Assembly: GCA_949126835.1 (NCBI GenBank)
Contig: OX421506.1
Coordinates: forward strand, 26,449,801 to 26,513,800
Length of the DNA stretch: 64,000 bases
Reading direction: 5' to 3'
Source of the DNA: Anisus vortex
Taxonomy: Eukaryota; Mollusca; Gastropoda; Planorbidae
Shown: piece by piece, positions 55,293 through 64,000 of the stretch
Layout: the number at the start of each line of letters is the position of its first letter
Position numbering within the stretch: the first letter of the stretch is position 1
Made by a program: the position numbers and the translations under genes
Notes under the pieces: generated by a model
Database searches by the model: none
The model's input: only the letters and a program-made list of their open reading frames with translations
Told to the model about the DNA's origin: nothing

Positions 55293-55929
55293 TAACTGAC
55301 TTAATACTAAGTAACTAACTAACTGGCTGAGCGGTACACTATTTCATGACGAATCTTTAAAAAAAAAGAGATCGAAAGATGAGAAGTAAGACTCGCCACA
55401 TTTAAGCAGTTCTTTGATAATGATTGATACATCTTTTTTGTTGTTGCACTGTAAGTTGTGCGTTAAGTATGGTCAGTCTGATGTTTACGAGTTGGACCTG
55501 CTTAAGTGTGAAATGAATGTTGTGTATTTTAAAAAGAAGATAGGCTACCATTTACATTACAGAGGCGTTGTCACTGAGGATTTGATTCACTGATCTATAA
55601 AAAGAATTGATTGCGCCTTCTTAAAAAATTGGTTTGAACAAAGTGAAGACAGGGAAATCTAATAATGTACACTGCACTTATCCATATAAAAAAAATAAGT
55701 ATGTCTAAAACTGATCTATAAATAGATCGGAACGGAATCTATGTTGCTGCCGTTTTACACAATATACATATGAATTGTTGCTGTCAAGCGTCTGAATTTT
55801 TATTAATAATATAAAACTAACAATAATACTATCAAATGGAACAAAAATAAAACAAATACCTAATAATAAAAAAAGTTAATAATAAAAAAAAGTAGACAGC
55901 AATATTGCGCAGTACGGGAAAACCCGGTC
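55293..55929. other. Unassigned AT-rich DNA
   Basis: Short CTAACTAACTGG repeats near 55308; otherwise nothing. Confidence 0.5.
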
Positions 55930-56212
55930 CCGAAACACACTAAACGTGAAAGAATTTCAAAGGGACATAATTCGGAAATGGCGCCCGTTTTATAACCTTA
56001 GCATACACGGTGATTAGTAAAGGTCTAAGTTTATTTTTAAAAAAAATCAACGAATTAAGCAATATTGTTGATAAAATAAACATTTCTTTTGGAGGACGTT
56101 TTCAATTTATATATTTAACTTTTAATCTGATTAGTCAAACGGCTAAAGAGACTTTTGAGCAGAAACAAACATCTAAATAAATAAACAAACTCACGGTAAT
56201 TATATATATTGA
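55930..56212 (-). mobile_element. Helitron copy, 5' end intact on minus strand, 3' end lost
   Basis: GGCGCCCGTTTTATAACC to ATTATATATATTGA follows 6980-7227 block by block (ATCAACGAATTAAGCAATAT, CAAACTCACGGTAATTATAT). The right boundary TTGA before T is the Helitron TC start read backwards. The hairpin-CTAG end is absent. Confidence 0.6.
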
Positions 56213-56428
56213 TCAGTGACAGTAGAAACAAATGGCGGAATTTTCTTCAAGAATGTTACTTCCGAGCCTAATCCATTCTTTTTATAGATCAGTGATTGTA
56301 TTGTCAAAAGGATTGATCAATTTATTGATGCAGCAAGGGGTTGCTTATTATTTCGATTAATAGACTGATAAATTGAAATTAGTTAGATATATAAGTAGTT
56401 AGGAACATAGATAGACAGTCTGACATGT
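56213..56428. other. Unassigned DNA
   Basis: No feature. Confidence 0.5.
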
Positions 56429-56429
56429 A

Positions 56430-56430
56430 C

Positions 56431-56497
<67 letters not shown>
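56430..56497. repeat. (GATA)n microsatellite
   Basis: About 17 uninterrupted units; causes the 76-codon minus-strand frame 56399-56629. Confidence 0.95.
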
Positions 56498-56498
<1 letters not shown>

Positions 56499-57735
56499 AG
56501 CGTGTGGATGCACGGGGTCAGACAGTAGAATGGATGGATAGCTGTAGATATTGGATGTACAGATTGATAGATGGATGTAATTATAGATAGGTGGATGGAC
56601 AGAAGGATTGAAGGATGTAGCCTATTCATGGTATTAGAGTTTCCTCATTTCTGCACTAGAGAAAAGGGCTCCTGTTTAGAAAGACAGAATGGCATATGGA
56701 CTGACTAGTAGATAATTAGATAACTGAACTAGCTCAGGGCCTCCAAAAGCTCTCTGCAACGCCCCTTCCCATCACTGTCCCCAACTTCTCTATAGTATTC
56801 ACGCAATGCTGCAATAGCTGACTAGTGAGTTACACGAGATTAGGAAATCCTGCACCTACCACAATAATTGCGCTAATGGGTATCAAATTCTACAAACCAA
56901 CACGCCTGCATTCTTCTCAGCATTTCTCTCTGCTGCTGTTTCTTTCTTTCTCCCCTTCACCATTACACGGACACACACACACACACACGAGCGCCATCTG
57001 GTGGAATGTGTATTGAAGGACTCATTCCCCCCAAACGTGCGTTTCTTTTTTTGTTTTTACCTGCCTGGGATCATACAATATCGCCCGGGTTCCAGATAGA
57101 CCCCACCTCTTAATCAGGTCAAACGTCAACGTTTATCTCCCTTGGGTCTCGTGCGAGGCCCCCTTCCCTCCCCCCCCCCCTTTTATCCCTCCCTGACTCG
57201 CCCTCATACAACCTCTTTCTTTGCGGAATCTTCAGTCATTCCACCAAAACCTTCTGATTCTTGATGGCGATTCTAATCTAAGACTTGTTTTTTTTCCTCG
57301 TTAACTCCTTAGAGTTAACCGTTTCTCGTTTCATTCTCTCTGTTGTTGTAGTTTCCGTTCAACTTGCGCCCTCTCTCGGCCAGTTTGGAACTAAATGGGC
57401 GGATAATTTGTGTTTTGTCTCTCTCTCTCTCTCTCTCTCTCTCTTGGTTATGGTTATCAAGAAGAAAGCGATATAATATGGTTAAGGGTTTAACGGCATT
57501 GTACCTCAAACAAGAGATGAAGCCCATTTTTACATCTTTATTAACCACAAGCGTAGCCACGGGGGAAGGGGGGGGGGGTGCACGTAGGTACATAAGATAG
57601 CAATACCAATGAACATAACAATGTTAATTAAAAAAAATAGTAGACTGAACCAGAGTGAGAATACAAACCCAGATTACTCGCTTAGGGCTCAGAGGACAAA
57701 CACACTATCTTGTACTACGCAGTGTAGCCAAGTCA
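56498..57735. other. Unassigned DNA with CA, CT and poly-C/G tracts
   Basis: (CA)n at 56973-56988, poly-C at 57170-57180, (CT)n at 57418-57443, poly-G at 57568-57578. Overlapping frames at 57285-57600 cross the CT tract and are not accepted. Confidence 0.5.
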
Positions 57736-57739
57736 CCAT

Positions 57740-57960
57740 ATTATAGGGTTTGGGGCAAAAAGTTGACCGTTCCCATCCACTCTAGGCTCGTGCAAGTCAG
57801 AGCAGTCTAAAAGCAACTATGCGGGCCTGAAAATTTTAAAGAATGTGCTATAATTAGCAACAAGTCTATGTGCCGAATTTCAGTAAGATAGGATGACTAA
57901 AAGTGGGTAAGTGAGGCTTCCTTTAAAAGTTTGCTACAAATATACAAAAGCAGTTAAATA
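57740..57960. repeat. Dispersed repeat, pair with 54290-54440
   Basis: See the partner copy; the shared order of blocks extends from about AAAGTTGACC to ATACAAAAGCA. Confidence 0.5.
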
Positions 57961-58147
57961 ATTAAAAAAAACTATTTTTTAAAACGGGAGCATATTGTTG
58001 ATCCTAAAACACATCAAACCGCCGTTGCTTCACATGCACAGTCGCATGTTTTGGAATGTAATACTCCGTTGCCGGAATTATTAAGTGTAGGATTTCTTCT
58101 TCGCGTGTAACTCACTACTCAACTTTTCCCAGCGTTACCTGCACCAT

Positions 58148-58345
58148 GAGTCGGCAAGCTTTTTTGGATAATAGTGTGCCTAAAGTTGAATTTCCAATTC
58201 ATCCAGCGTGCCGCATCTCTAAAATTCACCCGGTTATAGCACCCTATTTCTTGTAGAAGAGAATTAAATTACCTTTCTTCAGCGTGTCATTTAAATCGCT
58301 CTGTGTGCCTATAGGGATTCGCACCTTAGGTTGCCAATCCTTGAC
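58148..58345. mobile_element. hAT MITE of the GGTCGGCAACC family, decayed
   Basis: GAGTCGGCAAGCTTTTTTGG, ATAGTGTGCCTAAAG, CATCCAGCGTGCCGC, TTGTAGAAGAGAATTAAATT and TTAGGTTGCCAATCCTTG in family order. Duplication not readable. Confidence 0.75.
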
Positions 58346-58740
58346 CTATACACTATTAACCCTTCCCGTACCGACCTACTTCTATCTATGCTGCCTTCAG
58401 TTCCGCTATATACGCGCCGGGACTGTAAGGGTTAAGTTAAAGACATGGAAGGGGGTGGGGCTTTTGGGGCCCCGAGGTAATTGATGTATCTAATTATCCA
58501 CCTGTCTATATACCTGTCTGTCTTTCGAAAACAAAAGAGCCAGTCGGAAGTCTGAACTGACCAAACCCAGCCACCAATTCGTCCAATACTTTTTTTTTAA
58601 TAAATCTTACACACAGTCATCGTGACATGAGGTCACACTGGTTTTGTACGTCAATGTGAAGGCCTGAGCACATCTATATCTCAGTGAAATCTCATGCCGG
58701 AAAAAAAACAACACTTGATGCGCACACCATCCTGCTTGAC
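58346..58740. other. Unassigned DNA
   Basis: No feature seen. Confidence 0.5.
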
Positions 58741-58759
58741 ACATGCCTTCAACACTAGA

Positions 58760-59205
58760 TCTAAGAACTAATTACAGAAAACTAGCCCCAGAAAACTAAA
58801 CTTACGTAAAATCTAAGAACTAACTGAAGAACTAACATTAGTACGAATCTAAGAACTAAAGATAGAGTGAACGAGCCAAAGTAGTAACACGCAAGAACAA
58901 ACCTAAAAATTAGCATTTGAGTGAAGCAAAAGAATTAACACGAGAACTAATCCAAGAATGAACACTAATACAAACTTACAAATTATAAGAACGAACTTAA
59001 GAACTAATCCAAGAACCAACATTAGAACGAACTTACAAATTATAAGAACGAACCTAAGAACTAATTCAAGAACCAACATTAGAACTAACATAAAAATTTG
59101 CATCAGAATGAACCACAGAATTAAAACGAGAACTAATCCAATAACCAGCATTAAGAACGAACAAAAGAACTAAAACGTTGAACTAACATTAGAACTAAGA
59201 CGAGA
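58760..59205. repeat. Degenerate tandem array (AAGAACTAA...TTAGAACGAAC)
   Basis: AAGAACTAATCCAAGAACCA and TTAGAACGAACTTACAAATT alternate in units of about 60 bp. The ones at 58975-59100 are best preserved. Frames in it (RTNLRTN repeats) are artefacts. Confidence 0.8.
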
Positions 59206-59520
59206 ACTGTCATGAGTTCGCTGTTGTTTGTTTCATTCTTTCTTCTTATTTCATCAAACACTGGCACACACCAAAAATGTGTGGCCAGCACAACGCCATT
59301 CTATCCTCTTTTCTAGTTTCTAATAGGTGTGTGGGGGGGGGGGGGGGCAGAGGTACGGGAGGCTATCCATCCGAGCTTGAAGACTCGCAGACACACTCCT
59401 CCCCCCCCCCCCCCTCCCCACATGGTTGAAAAAAAAGGAAGCGGATATGCAGCATCCCGGAATTCAGCGCTTAGACCCCCCCCCTCCCCCCACACACAAA
59501 CACACACCTACATTTAGGCG
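59206..59520. repeat. Poly-G / poly-C blocks and CA-rich DNA
   Basis: G run at 59332-59347, C runs at 59401-59414 and 59477-59490; a GTGTGGCCAGCACAACGCC scrap near 59278 may derive from the SINE. No gene. Confidence 0.6.
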
Positions 59521-61170
59521 TAATATTATTATTATGAGCTCATTACATCATTAATTTAACCCAATCAACATCCCCCTTCCCCCACAAATTCCACTTCTCG
59601 ACATGTTTTTCCACCATACGCCAAGCCTCCCCCTCTCTCTCCCGGGGCTTTCCTCTCGTAATGTTTCAACAATTATTTGTACATTTTTTTTTTCTTAAAA
59701 TAATATACTTTTCAACTTTTATTTTAAAAGTTGTTTTTTTTTTTTAATCTCATATTACCGCCCCCGTTTCGCCACTCGGCGCCCTCCCAGTGGGCTAGCG
59801 GCAAAACACGGGGGGGGGGGGGTGCTTGCGCCGAAAGAGGGAAAAAATGAAGCTCTGTCCAAAACGATGAGGCAGGAAAAAAAAAGGGAAGAGGGAGGGG
59901 CCGTAAGGGGAGACTACCGCTTGAGTAGTAACTACACGCAACAATTTAGCAGAGTTGTCTCGCATGCGTTAACAAGGGGGGAAAAACGAAGATTTTAAAT
60001 TTTAAAACGAAAAGAAATAGAATAATAAAGAAAAAATGAAAGTAAACAAGGAACGCGAAAAAAAAAAATGAGATAAATCTAAATGGAAAAAAATTTCATG
60101 CCATTTTAAAAGAGTGGATTTTTAACTGCTAACAAATTATTTATGTTTTTTTTTATATTCTTACCTTTTTCTTCCTTTCGTTTTACCTTCCAGGCTATTT
60201 ATTCCTTCTTGCGTTGTGGCTGTCTCTGTCTATCCTTATCGTTACTGCCTAAAGATAAACGATCCATTTTTTTATTTTAAATTTTATTGCAGTCTAGGTA
60301 GAGAAATTTAAAGGTAGAAATAAACATTTCGTGGAAATAAAATTGCAACTTCATCGGTCTACGGGTTGTGGTTTTTAAACGGAGTGATGGATGTTCGGTA
60401 TGTATAGGAAAATAAACGGTTCATTAAAAAACTAAACATTCAAATTTACCAATAACAAACAACTAATTTTACAACGTGATATGTGAATAGTTATGTCGGA
60501 TTTTGTGCAGTCAATACACTCTACGGTTTTAAGAAACATTAAAAATGCATTAAAATAATTAAGGCTATCAATAACCATACTAGTAGTAAGGGAAAGGGAC
60601 CATAGGCTTAGGCCTACCTATTGCAAAAACCATATTAAAAATCAATGAACATAGAAATACAAAATAGCATAACAACGCCAAAAAGAACATAATACCAATG
60701 AGCATAGTTCATTACGTACAATAGTTTGGAACTTAATATGTTCAGAGACGGAGTTTCGGCAACCTTCACAATGACTACACTTCACAATGACTACCTACTC
60801 CCCCCTCCCAAGTAATAATCAGAAGGTGAAAGGTAAACCATAGGACCAATTTCAGAGTAGCTTAAAGTCCAAAAGGCTAGTCGAGTAGAATATACAGGCA
60901 CCGGGATTGTGTGTCTAGTACAATGCTTTTAACGATGTTTTTTTGTTTCATAGTAGTTATAGAATCATGAAGACTCTCATAGTTAAATTCCAGTGCACTG
61001 GCAGTAGACCACGGCGCTCTATTACAATACGTATTGAGAAGAACTCATTACAATAACAACTAAATAATTTAAATGCACAGAAATAACAATGAACACCATT
61101 TTATTTTTCAGTGATCATTTGTTAATGTTTCTGTGAACTTTCTGCAATATTTCCCGGAGCTGTTCACATA
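59521..61170. other. Unassigned AT-rich DNA
   Basis: Long A and T homopolymers, poly-G at 59811-59822. No gene, no recognised repeat. Confidence 0.5.
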
Positions 61171-61189
61171 GAGCTTTCTCGAAATTACG

Positions 61190-61450
61190 AAAGTTTGAAT
61201 CTTAGAACTTTCTACCCTAGTGTATAGTGCCCTATTTCTCAGGGCTTGAAATATAGAACATACTGCCATATTGATATGTCGTTACCCTTAGAATATTCTG
61301 CCCTAATTCCCAAAGTTTGACCCTTTAAGAATACTGCCCTATCGCCCATGGCATACATCACAAAGGACACACTACACTCCTGTCCACTCTAAGTCTAAGT
61401 GCATTCGGCCCCATTGCCAGAGCTTGACCCTTACAACATACTACCCCCGC
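61190..61450. repeat. Degenerate tandem repeat, unit about 45-50 bp
   Basis: CTTAGAACTTTCTACCCTAG, TATAGAACATACTGCCATAT, CTTAGAATATTCTGCCCTAA, TTTAAGAATACTGCCCTATC and CTTACAACATACTACCCCCG recur in order, with TTGACCCTT between some units. Confidence 0.7.
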
Positions 61451-61524
61451 TCCAGCCTACACCATCATCGTCAAACCCTTGACCGTTGTGGTCGTTGGGG
61501 GAAAGGGGACGATTGGACATATCA

Positions 61525-61750
61525 GCAGTCATCTTTCTTCATTTTTGCTTCTTATGTAGCGGCTGTCAATAGTTAAGTTGTTTGCAGATTTGTCCAATCG
61601 TTTATATTGTCGAGCCAGCATTTTCGCTGACGGACTATGACGTCCACCTTCTGCAGAGTCCTTGAGGATGCTTTTTGGCAGATTATTCTGCCGCAACACA
61701 TGACCTAACCATATCAGCTTGCGCCGCTTGATTGTTGACATAAACGTTTC
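61525..61750 (-). pseudogene. Non-LTR retrotransposon RT C-terminal remnant
   Basis: A 70-codon minus-strand frame begins STIKRRKLIWLGHVLRQNN and continues LPKSILKDSAEGGR, the IKRRRL-W-GHV-R...LPK motif shared by RTE/Jockey-like reverse transcriptase C-termini. No other part of the LINE is present, so it is a fragment. Confidence 0.75.
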
Positions 61751-62040
61751 TCGAGGGCCAGCCTACATACAAAAATGGTTAAAGATTTAAATACAGACAA
61801 TGATCAGGACGCATACATTTCATTTGGATAGGTTCTGGAATACCTTTAAACAACCATATAAAAACTCATTCAATCAAATTAACAAAAACATATAAACCCT
61901 TAGAAACATGGAAACTCTTTAATTGGTTTATGCCTAATTGAAAAAAAAACATAGATTTTCTCAGAAATATACCTATAATATAAAAAAGAGCCAACTGGAA
62001 CATTGAATTTTATACTATGTTTTACGAATCACTGGATATT
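61751..62040. other. Unassigned AT-rich DNA
   Basis: No feature seen. Confidence 0.5.
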
Positions 62041-62044
62041 TTAG

Positions 62045-62140
62045 GTTTGCCAAATTTATCGTTTTGCCGAAATTACCGTTGCCGAATTTACCTTTACCAA
62101 AATCACCTTGCCGAACATACCGTTGCCGAATTTACAGTTG
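62045..62140. repeat. 17-18-bp degenerate tandem repeat (TTGCCGAATTTACC)
   Basis: Same family as 10718-10800, about 6 units; it ends where a SINE fragment begins. Confidence 0.75.
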
Positions 62141-62235
62141 TCCTACTGCCGTGGCCACATAAACAGGTAAACTCTGCTTCACCGGCCCCATGGATCAAGT
62201 TGGACCGACGGGATACGTTTACTTTTTACTTTACA
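62141..62235 (+). mobile_element. tRNA-derived SINE, last 95 bp
   Basis: CTGCCGTGGCCACATAAACA, CTTCACCGGCCCCATGGATC and TGGACCGACGGGATACGTTT. Confidence 0.75.
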
Positions 62236-62670
62236 ATAACGGGCTGAAGGATACTGTCCAGGGTTGGCACACTATGAAATGTCTGGGGTTTTTTTTGTTG
62301 TTTTCTTTAAAGAGAGCTGCAACGATATAATTAGAACTGAAGTTGGGAATTTCAGTGCCATAGTCAGAAACAATTTTAAGATGCAAATGGTTTTGGAAGC
62401 TATTTATAGCATTCGTTACATAACCTTTTTATCACCTGGTCAACGTTCCCCCCAAAGTCTGGGGGATGGAAATGGGGGGGGGGGGGCGCCTTTGGAAAGG
62501 GCGTCTTTTGAAAGTATTTTTTGTAAAGGATTTTTCGCTCTGGAAATAAGATGTCAGTGTTGGTCAACACACACACACACACATTCACACGTGCACTACA
62601 CACACAAACACACACAAAAAAAGCTTTTTTTATGATTTTATGAAAACGAGAAATTTTAGTGCGAAAAAAC
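62236..62670. other. Unassigned DNA with G-run and (CA)n
   Basis: Poly-G at 62475-62487, (CA)n at 62567-62583 and 62599-62618. The 123-codon frame 62264-62635 spans these and is not accepted as a gene. Confidence 0.5.
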
Positions 62671-62681
62671 ACTCAATAGTT

Positions 62682-62854
62682 CAGGGGTCGGCAACCTTTT
62701 GATAATGGTGTGCCGAATTAGGATTTCTAATTCATTGAGCGTGCCAACTGCCTAGAAGTCAACATACTCTTTTTTTTTTGTAGAAGATATCCTAATAGTC
62801 TTTTTTCGAAGTCTTGCGAGTGCCATTAGAAAATGGCTCGGCGTGTCAAGTCTG
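62682..62854. mobile_element. hAT MITE of the GGTCGGCAACC family, 173 bp, right terminal repeat lost
   Basis: Left end CAGGGGTCGGCAACCTTTTG is the cleanest in the window and equals the left end of the 20775 hAT. An exact 8-bp duplication CAATAGTT is at 62674-62681 and 62855-62862. The right side stops at AAGTCTG, short of the usual GGTTGCCGACCCCTG. Confidence 0.75.
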
Positions 62855-62929
62855 CAATAGTTTATCGGCCGAGCGCTGAGGTCTAACTCCGAATGTGTCG
62901 GCTTCAAATGTGTCTACTCAGGGGTCCCT

Positions 62930-63340
62930 GTCTCGGTTGGCTCTTTTTGTGAGAGTCTTTCTTATGGTCCCTGTCAACGTGTAAGTTTAGAGTGGCCCTT
63001 ATGTCAGAGCACACTGAACGGTACCTTGTGTAAAATTATACTCTGGCTTTCGAGTGTGAAAACTTGGCGATGTAGTCAAATCGTAAATCGTTAGTCCAAT
63101 AATAAGTTGTGGCTACTCTGCCTATGTAAAATACTACGTAGTGGTCCATTTCTATGTAAAACTCTATGGTAATGGTACTATGTCTAAGTAAATTTCTATA
63201 TACCAATCCCTATGCTTAGAACAAATTCGATTGAGTGATCTCTCTATGTCAAATTCTACGAATGGTCGTTCCTCGCTTTGAAATTCTTCGTCATTGGCCA
63301 TTCAATAAAACTATCTAATGGTCCTTTTGAGAAAACTTCC
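62930..63340. repeat. Degenerate tandem repeat (CTATGTAAAATTCTACG...GGTCC)
   Basis: CTATGTAAAATACTACGTAG, CTATGTAAAACTCTATGG, CTAAGTAAATTTCTATA and CTATGTCAAATTCTACGAAT recur at about 30-60 bp steps. Confidence 0.6.
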
Positions 63341-64000
63341 GAATAGGGTTTTGTCTAAGATTTGTGTAGATAGGTCGTGTACAACGGTATTTCCAAATGG
63401 TATTGTCCAGTAGTACAGCGTCTGAAAATATTTTAAAACGAACCACTAAACTAACACATTGAGAAATTCTGATGGCCATTACAGAAGATATGAAATCCAC
63501 CAAAATTTGAAAAAGGCTTAATGTATCCTACTTTTAAAAAAAAAGAACCTAAACTTAAATAAAATTTTCTTTAAATTAATCTTAGAACAAGCGTCCAAAA
63601 GTAAACACACACTTTATATCTTTTGTTTGTTTTACGTTTTTGCAATGGATAAGACATTATCCATCTAATATCCACACACACAGGAACCCACACACGCACG
63701 CCCAAAAGAGAATAGTCCACAATTCTTTTGTGTGTGTCAATAAAGGCATTATCCAGGGAAATATTTTTTTAAAAGGAGGATTCTGGGAAGGACATTCCGG
63801 GTCCCGCAAGCATGAAGATGTTCTAATTCCCAGGAACCTCTAGCGTACCCCCCCCCCCCCCCTCTCCTCCTCCTTCCCTTACCCGATCATCACGTCTCTT
63901 GTCTATGGAATGACACGAAATTAGAGTTTAGCGCCCCCACCTAGGCACCCCCCGACCCTACTACCCCACTCACACGCACGACCTTCTTCCCATCACCCCC
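63341..64000. other. Unassigned DNA, C-rich at the end
   Basis: Poly-C at 63847-63862 and C-rich DNA to the window edge. The 67-codon frame at 63640-63843 is not recognisable. Confidence 0.5.

Overview
The window reads as a gene-poor, AT-rich, repeat-dense stretch of an animal genome. The tRNA-derived SINEs, LINE tails, Buster-like hAT elements and very abundant micro- and minisatellites resemble mollusc DNA, and I lean to a gastropod. That placement is inference from repeat style and no host gene supports it. I found no convincing host gene, rRNA gene, free-standing tRNA gene or CRISPR array. Nearly every long open frame is either a retrotransposon protein or a by-product of tandem repeats.

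Three intact-ended LTR retrotransposons dominate. Element A (358-5131; duplication CCATC) has 1.3-kb LTRs around a 2.15-kb non-coding interior. Element B (24766-31663; duplication TACAT) has 1.03-kb LTRs and one 1221-codon frame. Element C (35867-41319; duplication CCAGG) has 1.22-kb LTRs and one 761-codon frame. LTR pairs within each element differ by zero to two substitutions, so all three insertions look recent. All three have a primer-binding region resembling the complement of a tRNA-Pro 3' end. The B and C frames run Gag (SCAN-like capsid), protease, integrase, and then what looks like the border or end of the RT-RNase H block. That is integrase before RT, the Gmr1-like order within Ty3/gypsy. 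In both, RT-RNase H appears to have been removed by a deletion that kept the frame open, so all three elements need a helper in trans.

The rest is layered older repeats. (1) hAT elements of Buster type: two long copies with decayed ZBED5/GTF2IRD2-like transposase on the minus strand (20775-23161, 50225-52807), a 1.7-kb copy inside a LINE tail (16107-17834) and several MITEs. The seven 8-bp target duplications I could read all have TA at the centre. (2) A small Helitron family with hairpin-CTAG 3' ends (6817-7227, 46009-46067, 53448-53492, near 55930-56212). (3) A tRNA-derived SINE of about 270 bp with clear duplications at 11392, 18842 and 33740, plus many truncated copies. (4) 5'-truncated LINE ends of at least three kinds, one split by element C. 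(5) Minisatellites with 18-, 21-, 27-, 51- and about 59-bp units, many degenerate tandem arrays, and long poly-C/poly-G, CT/GA, TA and GATA tracts.

Nesting gives relative ages: element B lies inside a minisatellite, element C inside a LINE pseudogene, a SINE inside an older AT-rich repeat, a hAT inside a LINE tail, a MITE inside a larger hAT, and a Helitron inside a degenerate tandem array. The LTR elements are the youngest layer.
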